Counted from the first letter of the stretch, positions 1 to 9,260 are shown. The stretch is 37,124 nt of DNA from Azoarcus sp. (GCA_020725025.1 DYFV01000054.1:1-37124); one strand, 5' to 3'. The notes: a model not told the origin generated them from the letters alone. Numbers and translations are program-made.

Positions 1-180
1 CTGGTCGATCGCCACCACGTTGGCCACCAGGGTACGCACGCAGCTCACCGCCGCGCGCGCACCCTGCACCGTGAAGAGCAGTGCTCCACCGGCCACCAGC
101 AGGCCGCCGAGGCGGAGCAGCCGGAACCGATCCTGCTTCGGGCGCAATTTCACCCGGACCGAGCTGGACTCGACTTTCAT
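1..180 (-). CDS. Exported multicopper-oxidase-like protein (5' fragment)
   Basis: Only the first 60 codons are in the window; the gene runs off the left edge. It opens with ATG at 180 and a GGGAG ribosome site about 9 bases upstream. The fragment has a basic N-terminus, a hydrophobic stretch at about residues 21-37 and a cleavage-like ARA|AV site, so it is a probable signal peptide. The mature start (about residues 44-60: VSCVRTLVANVVAIDQ) resembles, from memory, the beginning of large betaproteobacterial multicopper oxidases, some of which are linked to metal oxidation. No copper ligands are visible because they would lie downstream, so the family call is inference. Its start overlaps the preceding gene's stop as ATGA, which suggests translational coupling. 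Confidence 0.5.
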   Translation of the reverse strand, partial: MKVESSSVRVKLRPKQDRFRLLRLGGLLVAGGALLFTVQGARAAVSCVRTLVANVVAIDQ

Positions 181-488
181 CGATCGTCTCCCTTGTCGTT
201 GCCCAGGCGCGGGCACGCGGCCGACGCCTCGCAGTACGCGGCACCGGGCTCGCCGATGCCGTCTTCGTATTCGATGTGCTCGACGGGCTCCAGGTGGGTG
301 ACCTGGCCGAGCTCGAGCGATGCCTGCGTCTCTTCTCGCGCTGGGGCGCAGCCGCCGGACCGCGGGCACACCAGCGCAAGCCGACTGCGGCGCCACATCA
401 GGGCCCGCGCGAGCAGAAGGGGATGCACCCGGCCAGCCCGCCGGCCGGCACGCGGCAGGCAGGCGCGTATCAAGGTCTTCTTGTTCAC
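177..488 (-). CDS. Small hypothetical protein coupled to the oxidase-like gene
   Basis: A 103-residue reading frame starting with GTG, behind a purine-rich GGGAGAGAGAG leader. I do not recognise the family. The N-terminal half is rich in arginine and leucine. The C-terminal half is acidic (HIEYEDGIGEPG) and carries four of the protein's five cysteines. Almost every third codon base in the second half is G or C, like the real genes nearby, which supports coding. The stop overlaps the next start as ATGA, and the PEP-CTERM gene ends only 42 bases upstream, so the three probably share a transcript. The exact start is uncertain; an internal ATG about 30 codons in is an alternative. Confidence 0.45.
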   Translation of the reverse strand: MNKKTLIRACLPRAGRRAGRVHPLLLARALMWRRSRLALVCPRSGGCAPAREETQASLELGQVTHLEPVEHIEYEDGIGEPGAAYCEASAACPRLGNDKGDDR

Positions 489-530
489 CTCTCTCTCCCT
501 GTCGGGGTGCCCCGGTTGGCCGACGCCGGC

Positions 531-1262
531 TCAGCTCGTCGCCGGCGGATTGCGCCGCATGGCGCCCAGCAGGCCCAGGCCGGCCAGGACCAGCAGCGCG
601 CTGCCCGGCGCGGGAACCCTGCCGCCGGTGCTTTCCCCGGCCGCCTCCACGCTTACGAAGAGCTGAGTCACGTCGAGCGCCTCACCCAGCGCAATGAAGA
701 AGGTGGAGAACGCGTCCAGGCCGGGAAGCTCCGGAACGGGAACGGCGAGCTCCTCGAAGACGAAGCCGGGAATGCCGATCGCGGTGTCCAGGCCGGAGAG
801 ATCCGACATGGCGAAGGAAAGGCCCAGCTCGTTGTTGGACGGAAACTCCAGGCCGGCGGCGAGCAGCGGCGTGACCGAGCCCATGGTGAAGCCGAACGAC
901 AGCGCCCAGTCCTCCTCGGCCGGCTCGCCGAAGCCGGCGCCGGCGACGTTGAAGCCGGCCTGCCCGCCGGCCCCCTCGATCGGGGTCACGACGATGGCGT
1001 CGAGTGCGAGCGCGAGCTCCTCGCCCGACCACAGCCCGAATCCGCCGCCGAAGAACCAGTCGGCGTAGGTCTGTCCGCCGACGCTGAAGGAAGAGCCGTT
1101 GGCGAGTTCCTGCAGCGAGCAGGAGATGCCGGCATTGATGCACCCGTTCGTCAGGACGGCTGCCCGGGCCTCACCAGCCGGCAGACCGCCGCCCAGGCCC
1201 AGCAGGGCGGCAAGGATGAGTGCGCCGGCCCAGCCTTTGAATGTGTCGAGTGTGTTTTTCAT
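531..1262 (-). CDS. PEP-CTERM sorting domain protein
   Basis: A 243-residue exported protein. Residues 1-35 form a signal peptide (basic start, hydrophobic AGALILAALLGLGGG, ARA|AV cleavage site). The body is low in charge and rich in Gly, Ala, Phe and Ser, with two cysteines near the mature N-terminus. Residues 216-243 are a PEP-CTERM tail: VPAPGS, a hydrophobic helix, then MRR. In this family the tail is recognised by exosortase, and the protein is released or linked to extracellular polysaccharide. The tail has PAPGS in place of the commoner PEP, a frequent variant. No exosortase is in the window. A GAGGA ribosome site precedes the ATG. A sigma-54-type promoter lies about 135 bases upstream and likely drives this gene and the two after it. 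The function of the body is unknown. Confidence 0.8.
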   Translation of the reverse strand: MKNTLDTFKGWAGALILAALLGLGGGLPAGEARAAVLTNGCINAGISCSLQELANGSSFSVGGQTYADWFFGGGFGLWSGEELALALDAIVVTPIEGAGGQAGFNVAGAGFGEPAEEDWALSFGFTMGSVTPLLAAGLEFPSNNELGLSFAMSDLSGLDTAIGIPGFVFEELAVPVPELPGLDAFSTFFIALGEALDVTQLFVSVEAAGESTGGRVPAPGSALLVLAGLGLLGAMRRNPPATS

Positions 1263-1396
1263 TTGTCGTCCTCGCGTGAAAGCCTCTTTCTCGTTGCAGG
1301 ATCCGTCGCCGATTCCTCTCCGGCGCCTCCCCGATCCGAATCCGCCGCTCGGGACTTCGCCTCGTCACCGCAGGTACCGGACTCGCGCTCCGTGTC

Positions 1397-1411
1397 GCAA
1401 AGGGCATGCCA
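1397..1411 (-). promoter_or_regulatory. Sigma-54 (-24/-12) promoter for the PEP-CTERM operon
   Basis: Read on the minus strand the sequence is TGGCATGCCCTTTGC. It matches the RpoN consensus TGGCAYG-N4-TTGC, with the invariant GG and GC dinucleotides 10 bases apart. Transcription would start near 1385, leaving a leader of about 120 bases before the ATG at 1262. The site is intergenic and correctly oriented. A sigma-54 activator gene lies about 3 kb away. Confidence 0.7.
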
Positions 1412-1472
1412 GGCGCATCTTTTATTGTCGATTCATATAGTTACAATCGGACCCCACATCATGGCCGCGCTT

Positions 1473-1511
1473 TTCCCCAGGAATTCCCCACGCTTGCGCA
1501 AGGATTCCCCA
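1473..1511. promoter_or_regulatory. Three phased TTCCCCA repeats, candidate activator sites
   Basis: TTCCCCA occurs at 1473-1479, 1484-1490 and 1505-1511. The spacings of 11 and 21 bases correspond to one and two helical turns. The block lies about 88 to 126 bases upstream of the predicted start of the PEP-CTERM transcript, the usual position of enhancer sites for sigma-54 activators. Similar G4/C4 elements flank the second sigma-54 promoter near 7260-7290. Binding by the nearby response regulator is inference. Confidence 0.45.
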
Positions 1512-1590
1512 GAAAGGCAGTCGGATCGCGGGGTTCCGCGTTGCTGCAGAGCAACATTCGGGACAGAAAAGCGCTGCTCGACGGAAACAT

Positions 1591-1606
1591 CGTGAAATAT
1601 TTCACG
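1591..1606. promoter_or_regulatory. Perfect 16-base palindrome
   Basis: CGTGAAATATTTCACG is self-complementary over its full length and AT-rich at the centre, in a non-coding stretch. It lies roughly 206-221 bases upstream of the predicted PEP-CTERM start site. It looks like an operator for a dimeric regulator, identity unknown. The length and lack of a loop argue against a terminator. Confidence 0.45.
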
Positions 1607-1795
1607 CTCTGGCAGCCCCTTGGCGGGATCGGAAAAATGTCCGCTCGGAAAGCGCATCGATACCAAAGGCATAATCCGGAACGTCGACACCCACGCGGAT
1701 GGCCGCCAGCAGCGCAAACAGCGGGATATTTGCCACCGCGGCGGCGTGCCCACACCCGAAGATGGGGAATTTCCCCGCCGAAGCTGAGGGAAACC

Positions 1796-2392
1796 TCACC
1801 TGACGGCGAGCGCGCCCCGCGCCTCGAACGAGGCCTGCAAGCGGTGGAAATGCGCCAACACCCGGGGCACGTACCGGCGCGTCTCGGAGAACGGCGGAAC
1901 CCCGCGGTCGTGGCGCAGGACGGCCCCGGGACCCGCGTTGTAGGCGGCCAGGGCGAGCGCGAGATCGTCTCCGAACAGGGTGAGCAGGCGCCGCAGGTAG
2001 CGCGCGCCGGCGCGGACATTCACCTCCGGATCGAGGGCATCGCCCACGCCGAGCTCCCGCGCGGTGGCGGGCATGAGCTGCATCAGCCCGAGGGCGCCGC
2101 GCGGCGAGACGGCGGCCGGATCGTGGTTCGACTCGACGTGGATGACCGCATGCAGCAATGCTTCGGGCAGGTCGTATTCGACGGCGGCGGCCGCCACGAT
2201 CTCCGCGAACGGAAGCGCAGCTCCGAGCGGTGCCGCGGGTGCGGCAGCCGGCTGCGTCGGCGCCGGATCGTGCAGCAGGTTGGTGAGGACCAGCGCGCCG
2301 TCGGCGGAGGTGAGCACGTCGATGCCTGCGCTTCCGGCGGCCGGCAGGCCGGCGAGGAACACGGCGGCGACGAGTCGGAGACGTGGCTTCAT
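1796..2392 (-). CDS. Lytic transglycosylase, SLT domain, exported
   Basis: A 198-residue secreted protein of the soluble lytic transglycosylase family, which cleaves the MurNAc-GlcNAc bond of peptidoglycan in the periplasm. Residues 1-22 are a signal peptide (KPRLRLVAAVFLAGLPAAGS). The SLT domain spans about residues 68-185. The catalytic glutamate is in HVESNHDP, followed by the family blocks GALGLMQLMPATA, DPEVNVRAGARYLRRLL and ALAAYNAGPGAV. Two ATG codons are adjacent (2395 and 2392). I chose the second because the GGGAG ribosome site is too close to the first. The gene is divergent from gspG. Such enzymes often open the wall for envelope-spanning machines, so a link to the neighbouring pseudopilin genes is possible but unproven. 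Confidence 0.85.
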   Translation of the reverse strand: MKPRLRLVAAVFLAGLPAAGSAGIDVLTSADGALVLTNLLHDPAPTQPAAAPAAPLGAALPFAEIVAAAAVEYDLPEALLHAVIHVESNHDPAAVSPRGALGLMQLMPATARELGVGDALDPEVNVRAGARYLRRLLTLFGDDLALALAAYNAGPGAVLRHDRGVPPFSETRRYVPRVLAHFHRLQASFEARGALAVR

Positions 2393-2511
2393 CATGGGCT
2401 CCCGGAAAGCAGCGGCGCGTAGGCTTGCGCGGCGCGATCGTCCGAGTCGCCGAAGCAAGCGCCACGCCAACGTACTGGCGTGAATCTTGCGTTACACCCA
2501 TGCCGGGCAAA

Positions 2512-2541
2512 TTGACGCGCGGCGAAGGCTGTCCCTACACT
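2512..2541 (+). promoter_or_regulatory. Sigma-70-type promoter for gspG-gspF
   Basis: TTGACG at 2512-2517 and TACACT at 2536-2541 with an 18-base spacer, on the plus strand. The start of transcription would fall near 2548, about 27 bases before the gspG ATG. The match to the -35 consensus is good and to the -10 moderate. Confidence 0.55.
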
Positions 2542-2574
2542 GTGTTTATCCCGCTACCGGACAAGGACATCTCC

Positions 2575-3009
2575 ATGCCTGCTCGTCAGCCCTCCCGATC
2601 GCGGCGCCTGCGCGGCTTCACCCTCCTCGAACTGCTCGTGGTCCTGGTCGTGCTGGGATTGCTGGCGGGAATCGTGGCACCGAAATATTTCACCCAGTTG
2701 GGCAAATCCGAGGCGAAGGTGGCACGCGCCCAGATCGAGGGCCTGGCCAAGGCGCTCGATCTCTACCGCCTCGATACGGGCCACTACCCCACCACCGAGC
2801 AGGGGCTGACTGCGCTCGTGACGCGGCCCGGCGACGCGCCCAAGTGGGGCGGCCCCTACCTGCAGAAGGCGGTGCCGGTCGATCCCTGGGGACGCGAGTA
2901 CCTGTACGCCTCACCGGGCGAGAACGGCGACTACGACCTGCTCTCGCTGGGCAAGGACGGCCAGCCCGGCGGCGACGGCGAGAACGCCGACGTCACCAGC
3001 TGGCAGTGA
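2575..3009 (+). CDS. gspG: Type II secretion major pseudopilin GspG
   Basis: A 144-residue prepilin-like protein. It has a short basic leader ending in RGFTLLELLVVL, the site for prepilin peptidase (cleavage after Gly, N-methylated Phe, Glu at +5), followed by a hydrophobic helix to about residue 35. The globular part has the GspG blocks TGHYPTTEQGLTALV, WGGPYLQKAVPVDPWG and YDLLSLGKDGQPGGDGENAD, the last being the calcium-binding loop of this family. GspG polymerises into the periplasmic pseudopilus of type II secretion. The start follows a sigma-70-like promoter and opens with the usual short leader. gspF follows after 15 bases, but none of the other T2SS genes (gspC, D, E, H-M) is in the window. 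Confidence 0.92.
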   Translation: MPARQPSRSRRLRGFTLLELLVVLVVLGLLAGIVAPKYFTQLGKSEAKVARAQIEGLAKALDLYRLDTGHYPTTEQGLTALVTRPGDAPKWGGPYLQKAVPVDPWGREYLYASPGENGDYDLLSLGKDGQPGGDGENADVTSWQ

Positions 3010-3024
3010 CGCGGACCGGCCATC

Positions 3025-4215
3025 ATGCGCTATCACGTGAAGGGGGTACGCAAGGCGGCCGGTGTGGAGTCGCTGGTGCTGGAGGCGGCCACCGCCGCGG
3101 ATGCCTCGCGGCTCGCCGAGCAGCAGGGCCTGCGGGTCATGACGGTGCGCTCGGAGCAGCGCTGGCCGCGGATCGCATGGCGGCGCCGGGAAGGCTTCCC
3201 CCTGGTGCTCTTCAGTCAGGAACTCGCGACGCTGCTCAACGCAGGCCTGGCGCTCATCGATGCCCTCGAGAGCCTCGCCGAGAAGGAGAGCGACGGCGAG
3301 GCACGCAAGGTGCTCGCCGACCTGGTGCGCCTGCTCTACGAGGGCAAATCCCTGTCCCAGGCGCTCGCGAGCCATCCCGAGGTCTTTCCGGAGCTCTACG
3401 TGGCGCTCGTGCAGTCGAGCGAGAAGACCGGCGCGGTGGGCGACGCGCTGGGCCGCTACGTGGCCTACCGCACGCGGGTCGACGAGGTGAAGCAGAAGGT
3501 GGTGAGCGCCTCGGTGTATCCGGCGCTGCTCTTACTGGTGGGCTGTGGGGTGCTGCTCTTCCTGGTGGGCTACGTGGTGCCGCGCTTCTCCCTGGTGTTC
3601 GAGGACATCGGCTCCGAGCTGCCGTGGCTCTCCCGGGTGCTGCTCGCCACCGGCCAGTTCCTCCACGCTCACCAGGGCGTCGTGTTCGGCGGCCTGCTGG
3701 CGGCGATCGTGACCGCCGCCGTGCTGCTGCGCCAGGCCGGCGTGCGGGCCGCGGCGGGGCGGCTGGCGAGCGCGCTTCCGGCCCTGCGCGAGCGCCTGTT
3801 CATCTACGAGTTGGCGCGCTTCTACCGTTCCCTGGGCATCCTGCTGCAGGGCGGCATCCCCATCGTGACCGCGATCGGCATGGTGCGCGGCCTGCTGGGC
3901 GCGGACACCCGCGCGCGGCTGGACCGCGCGGCCGAGCGCGTGCGAGAGGGCCATGCCCTGTCGTGGGCACTGGAGCAGAACCAGCTGGCCACCCCCGTGT
4001 CGCTGCGGATGCTGCGCGCGGGCGAGCAGTCGGGCCGGCTCGGCGCGATGATGGAGCGCACCGCCGACTTCTACGACGAGGAGATGAGCCGCTGGATCGA
4101 GTGGTTCGTGCGCCTCTTCGAGCCGGTGCTGATGGCCTTCATCGGACTGGTGATCGGCGTCATCGTGATCCTGATGTACATCCCGATCTTCGAGCTGGCG
4201 AGCAGCATCCAGTAA
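3025..4215 (+). CDS. gspF: Type II secretion inner-membrane protein GspF
   Basis: A 396-residue polytopic protein of the GspF/PilC family, the inner-membrane platform that works with the assembly ATPase to build the pseudopilus. It has the usual two repeated cytoplasmic T2SSF domains: about residues 65-190 (FSQELATLLNAGLALIDALESL ... EKTGAVGDAL) and 265-385 (FYRSLGILLQGGIPIVTAI ... AGEQSGRLGAM). Membrane helices are near 165-190, 215-240 and 365-390. Length matches the family. It starts 15 bases after gspG and shares its operon. The cognate GspE ATPase is not nearby, so the pair must borrow parts encoded elsewhere or serve a reduced system. Confidence 0.9.
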   Translation: MRYHVKGVRKAAGVESLVLEAATAADASRLAEQQGLRVMTVRSEQRWPRIAWRRREGFPLVLFSQELATLLNAGLALIDALESLAEKESDGEARKVLADLVRLLYEGKSLSQALASHPEVFPELYVALVQSSEKTGAVGDALGRYVAYRTRVDEVKQKVVSASVYPALLLLVGCGVLLFLVGYVVPRFSLVFEDIGSELPWLSRVLLATGQFLHAHQGVVFGGLLAAIVTAAVLLRQAGVRAAAGRLASALPALRERLFIYELARFYRSLGILLQGGIPIVTAIGMVRGLLGADTRARLDRAAERVREGHALSWALEQNQLATPVSLRMLRAGEQSGRLGAMMERTADFYDEEMSRWIEWFVRLFEPVLMAFIGLVIGVIVILMYIPIFELASSIQ

Positions 4216-4233
4216 GATGCGGCGGCCGGGCGC

Positions 4234-5651
<1,418 letters not shown>

Positions 5652-5655
<4 letters not shown>

Positions 5656-7070
5656 CCCCGATCTGCGAACCTGAAGCTCAGGTATATGTTCGTCCCCTGC
5701 TTCTCGCGGCTCTCGATGCGTATTGCGCCGCCGAAGCGTTCCATGATCCGTTTCACCAGCGGGAGGCCGACCCCGAGCCCCGAGCGCTTGGTGGTGTGAA
5801 AGGGCTTGAAGGCGAGCTCGAGCTGCGTCTCGCTCATGCCGGCACCGGTATCGCTCACCGTGAGCATGAGCCCTTCGCCTTGCGGGTCCGGCCCGATGGA
5901 CACCCCCAGCCGTCCGCCCTTGGGCATGGCCTCGATGGCGTTGGCGAAGATGCTGTTGAGCGCCTGGGTCACCAGTGCCACGTGGCCGGTGACCGGTGGC
6001 AGCGGCGCCGTAGGCGCGAAGTCGACCTGGATGCCCGCCTGCCGGATCTGCTGATCGAAGGCGCGCAGTACATCGCTCGTCACGCCGGACAGGTCCACCT
6101 CTTCGCGCTCGTCGCTCATCGGCCGGGCGAAGAGGAGCAGTTCCCGCACCCAGCGCGACAGCCGGTCCACCTGGCTGATGATCTGGCCGATGCTCTTCTG
6201 CACGGCCGCGGGGTCGGCGTCGAGCGCCAGCTCCGCGCTCGAGCGAATCGCGGCGAGGGGATTGCGCAGGCCGTGGGCGACCGCCGACGACATCTCGCCC
6301 AAGGCCACCAGGGTCTCGTTCTCGACGATGGTCTGCTGCTGCGTCTTGAGCAGCATCGCCGCGCGGCGCACGATCCAGAACAGCGACAGGTAGATCGCCA
6401 CGGAACCGAAGACGGTCACCAGCCACACCAGCAGATAGCCTTCGCGCAGCGTGGCGATGAGCCCCGCCGGCTCCTTGTAGACCTCGACCACCGACACGAG
6501 CTTGCCCTGGCCATCGAGCAGCGGAATGTAGTTCTCGATGTACATGTCCTGGGGCTGGCGCACGAACTGCTGCTCGGTCCGCTCCGCCCCCGGCATCTTG
6601 ATGTGGCCGCGCGCCACCATCTCCCTGGAGCGCACCGTCTCGTCCAGGTCCTCGTTGCCGACGATGCGCACGCCGATGAGCGCGGCGTTGGTCGACCACA
6701 CGATCATGCCGTCGGGCGCGAACACCGTCGCAAGCAGGGCGTCGGGCAGATACCGGATGTGGTCGTAGAACTCCGCGCGCACGCGATCGAGCTCGTCGCG
6801 CGGCACGCCCAGGCTGTCGGGGGCGACCCGGTCGTCGAGGAACTGCCCCATGGTCAGGCCGCGCCCGAGGTCGGCGTGGCGCACCTCGGCCTCGGCGAGC
6901 GTCTGAATGAATTGCGCGGTGAGCAGGGCGTCGCGCTCGATCGTCTTGGAAACGAAGTAGTGGGAGACGACGATCGCGATGACCACGGACACACCCGCGA
7001 TCACCACCATGCTCACGACGGAAAACCATCGCAGCAGGTTGAACGGCTTGAGGATGCTGGGTCTGCTCAT
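5652..7070 (-). CDS. Membrane sensor histidine kinase
   Basis: A 472-residue kinase, partner of the overlapping sigma-54 response regulator. A membrane helix at about residues 15-38 and another at 212-234 enclose a periplasmic sensing region of about 170 residues, which I cannot assign with confidence to a family (possibly Cache-like). The cytoplasmic part has the dimerisation box with phospho-acceptor His266 in [13 protein letters not shown]. The ATPase boxes are [23 protein letters not shown] and [13 protein letters not shown]. The H-box has HGLRN in place of the common HEIRN, so the usual acidic residue after His is missing. The chosen ATG has a GGGAG ribosome site; an upstream in-frame start at 7148 lacks one. 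Ligand unknown. Confidence 0.9.
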
Positions 7071-7120
7071 GGTCGCTCCCGGCGACGCCGGCCTCGCGAA
7101 GAGGCGCCTGCGGGGCAGAT

Positions 7121-7136
7121 TCCCCACATGTGGGGA
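7121..7136. promoter_or_regulatory. Perfect palindrome upstream of the kinase gene
   Basis: TCCCCACATGTGGGGA reads the same on both strands. It joins a TTCCCCA half-site (7120-7126) to its inverted copy. It lies 51 to 66 bases before the kinase ATG and about 250 bases upstream of the divergent sigma-54 start. The half-site is the one repeated upstream of the PEP-CTERM promoter, so autoregulation or shared control is plausible. Confidence 0.5.
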
Positions 7137-7357
7137 CGAGTCTGCCACCGTGGCCCGAAACGTTCCGTGACTTAATTAACGCTTCGAAACATTAGCGCAT
7201 GGCCGGGCGGGAAAATCACTACCGCCTCGTCCTTATCCCCCAGGGCTACCCGGTCTGGGTGGGGCATTTAACCCATCGGCGGGGAATCCCGCCCTCGGCA
7301 GCGTGAAGATTTCCACATACCCCACTGTTTTCAGGCTCTCCAGCCCCGCTCGAACAC

Positions 7358-7373
7358 TGGCATGGGCGTTGCT
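7358..7373 (+). promoter_or_regulatory. Sigma-54 (-24/-12) promoter for the secreted Ig-like protein
   Basis: TGGCATGGGCGTTGCT matches the RpoN consensus TGGCAYG-N4-TTGCW at every defined position. Predicted start near 7384. The first seven bases (TGGCATG) are identical to those of the promoter at 1397-1411. TGGGGCA (7260-7266) and CGGGGAA (7280-7286) lie about 100-125 bases upstream of the start and are 20 bases apart, resembling paired activator sites. Confidence 0.75.
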
Positions 7374-7533
7374 ATCTGCTCCTCGACGGCACACTCGGGG
7401 CGACCCGGGGCGGTCAGGGAAGGCATTCGGCATATGCCTGCAACAAGAGCGGACGCCGAGTACAACCACGGGCGGGGGCGCTGCAAGAGTCCTGAAGCTC
7501 GTCTCGCATCCGGTCGACACATGGAGCACGACG

Positions 7534-9066
7534 ATGAACAACAGCAGAGACAACGAATACGAAACCTGGTCCATCCGGCCGGTGGTGCGCACGCTCGTGG
7601 CGACCGGCTTCCTCGCCCTTCCGTTCGCCGCCTCGGCCCAGGTGGCGCCGATCCCCTTCGAAGCCGAAGGCCGGGTCAGCCAGGTCTACGCCCTGCCCGA
7701 CGGCAGCGGCGTGGAACTCACGGTATTCGGGCGGACCTTCTTTGTTCCGCAGGGAGCGAACATCCATACCCCGACCGCGAACATCACCCTGCAGCAGCTG
7801 GCTGATCCGACCTACTTTCCCGGTCGCGACCAGCCCGGCTTCATCGGCGGAACGGCGATTCTGATCGGAGAGGTCGTCATCGACGCCAATGGCGTCGCCA
7901 CGCCCGTCATCGCGGACGTGGAGATCGAACCGTCGGAGACCGTGCTGCTCGGCGCGCTAACCAAGAACGAAGGCGGCATGAGAGCACTCCTCGGTGTCCC
8001 GATGAAGGAGAGCACGGAGCCGCGCCTGCCGTCGGAGGGCTATTTCAACGAGTTCGGCTTCGCGGTGCTGCCGGACACGATTCCGGTAGGCGCCTTCGCC
8101 GCGGTCGAGGGCTACTACGCCCCTGACGGCTACTTCTACCACTTCCTGGTGGAGGCCGGCGGCGGCGACCTGGTGGACGCCGCCACCCACCAGACGAGCA
8201 TCACCCGGGCGCGTTGCGATCCGGGCGGACGCCTCGAGGTGTTGGGCGCCTCCTACCTGCCGGCCAACACCACGGTCACCATCTCCAACGCCAAGACGGG
8301 CGCCGTCTTCGGCTCCATCGCCACTACCTCGGACCTGGAGCAGCCCCAGTTCGGCACGTATCGTTTCCGGGCGGACGTCAACGAGGGCGAGACCGACTCG
8401 CTCGGTGCCTGCCCCTCCGAAGTGCGGGCCGAGACGAGCCAGGTTCCCTCCGCCTGGGCGGTTTCCTCGGTCGACGGCGTGGTCGCGCCGACGACAGTCG
8501 AAACGCCGGCTACGAACGAGCCGCCGGTTGCGGCAGACGACGCGGCGACCGTATTCATCGGCCTCGCAACCGAGGTTCACCTCACGGCCAACGACAACGA
8601 TCCGAACGGAAACCTGGACCCCACCACAGTAGCGATCAGCAACATCTCCCCGGACCTCGTGGTGCAGAACCAGGGCAACGGCGACGTGCTGGTGACGGCG
8701 CCGGGCGTGGGCCCCTACACCTTCCAGTACACCGTGAGCGATCTCGAAGGCCTGGTCTCGAACACCGCGCTGGTGACGATCACCGGTGAGCAGGTGGTGA
8801 TGGATGTAGTCGACATATCCCGTGCCAACTACCGCAGCGACAAGCAGCGGTGGGAAGTGCGCGGAAGCACCAACCAGCCCGGCGAAGTCGTCACTGTGAC
8901 CCTTGTCCGCACCGGTGCGGTGATCGGTACGGCGACGGCCGACGCGACCGGCGCCTGGCAGATCGACGTGCGGAACAGCCCGGTCGTGCCGCAGGGCGGT
9001 GACTCGGTACGGGCCACTTCCAGCGGCGGCGGCAGCGATGAAATGCCCGTGACCATCAGCGACTGA
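7534..9066 (+). CDS. Secreted protein with Ig-like domains, function unknown
   Basis: A 510-residue exported protein. Residues 1-34 form a signal peptide with a long n-region, ending ASA|QV. The next 130 residues (from [16 protein letters not shown]) look like tandem beta-rich OB-type modules, perhaps DUF5666-like. This is followed by a segment with two cysteines ([14 protein letters not shown]). Residues about 325-425 are a cadherin/Ig-like repeat of the VCBS or Big_9 type ([28 protein letters not shown]). The last 80 residues form another beta-sandwich ([11 protein letters not shown] ... [10 protein letters not shown]). There is no PEP-CTERM tail or membrane anchor. I do not recognise a named family. 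It is preceded by a near-perfect sigma-54 promoter and followed by a strong terminator, so it is a single-gene unit. A structural, adhesive or matrix role is a guess. Confidence 0.8.
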   Translation: MNNSRDNEYETWSIRPVVRTLVATGFLALPFAASAQVAPIPFEAEGRVSQVYALPDGSGVELTVFGRTFFVPQGANIHTPTANITLQQLADPTYFPGRDQPGFIGGTAILIGEVVIDANGVATPVIADVEIEPSETVLLGALTKNEGGMRALLGVPMKESTEPRLPSEGYFNEFGFAVLPDTIPVGAFAAVEGYYAPDGYFYHFLVEAGGGDLVDAATHQTSITRARCDPGGRLEVLGASYLPANTTVTISNAKTGAVFGSIATTSDLEQPQFGTYRFRADVNEGETDSLGACPSEVRAETSQVPSAWAVSSVDGVVAPTTVETPATNEPPVAADDAATVFIGLATEVHLTANDNDPNGNLDPTTVAISNISPDLVVQNQGNGDVLVTAPGVGPYTFQYTVSDLEGLVSNTALVTITGEQVVMDVVDISRANYRSDKQRWEVRGSTNQPGEVVTVTLVRTGAVIGTATADATGAWQIDVRNSPVVPQGGDSVRATSSGGGSDEMPVTISD

Positions 9067-9135
9067 GGCCGCCTCGCAACGGGCACGAGAGGGACAACAC
9101 CAACAACACGGGACAACAACACATATTGCTGTGGG

Positions 9136-9166
9136 AGGCCGGACCATCGCGTCCGGTCTTTTTTTT
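9136..9166 (+). terminator. Rho-independent terminator after the secreted protein
   Basis: Stem CCGGAC / GTCCGG with a 6-base loop, extended by three further pairs (one G-U), then TCTTTTTTTT. It lies 70 bases after the stop codon at 9066, on the plus strand. A classic hairpin plus U-run. Confidence 0.9.
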
Positions 9167-9216
9167 GCGGGCGGGCTCGCGGGGGCCGAGTGCGACGGGA
9201 GACGCGGCCGGAAGTC

Positions 9217-9225
9217 TGATAGAAT
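9217..9225 (+). promoter_or_regulatory. Extended -10 promoter for queA-tgt
   Basis: TGATAGAAT is an extended -10 element (TG-N-TAGAAT) on the plus strand in the gap after the terminator. No good -35 is visible, as expected for extended -10 promoters. Transcripts would start near 9232 and cross the antisense tRNA-Leu gene before reaching queA. A GCGCCG/CGGCGC hairpin (9246-9261) follows. Confidence 0.4.
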
Positions 9226-9260
9226 CCGGCGCCTTGCGCGTACAGCGCCGGGTGCGGCGC

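Larger units (their letters stand above)
1263..1795. other. 533-base intergenic region with regulatory signals
   Basis: Lies between the lytic transglycosylase stop and the PEP-CTERM start, both on the minus strand. I see no convincing gene: open frames here have poor codon use and no matching ribosome sites. It holds a sigma-54-type promoter at 1397-1411 facing the PEP-CTERM gene, three TTCCCCA direct repeats at 1473-1511, a perfect 16-base palindrome at 1591-1606, and a near-palindrome TGGGGAATTTCCCCG at 1763-1777. The region is more AT-rich than the flanking genes, especially around 1425-1450 and 1580-1605. Confidence 0.7.
7071..7533. other. 463-base divergent intergenic region
   Basis: Separates the kinase operon (minus) from the secreted Ig-like protein (plus). 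No gene is evident. It contains the 16-base palindrome at 7121-7136, an AT-rich patch near 7172-7195 (TTAATTAA), TGGGGCA at 7260-7266, CGGGGAA at 7280-7286 and a sigma-54-type promoter at 7358-7373. After the promoter there is a leader of about 150 bases before the ATG at 7534. In-frame codons exist upstream of that ATG, but they have poor codon use and would extend across the promoter. Confidence 0.65.

Noticed and set aside
81..1595. Long plus-strand open frame of about 500 codons
   Set aside because: Opposite the PEP-CTERM, small and oxidase-like genes. Codon use and composition are those of a GC-rich antisense frame, with no ribosome site or recognisable domain.
1609..1623. Plus-strand sigma-54-like TGGCAGCCCCTTGGC
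   Set aside because: The spacing fits, but the -12 region is poor (TTGGC) and no plus-strand gene follows for almost 1 kb.
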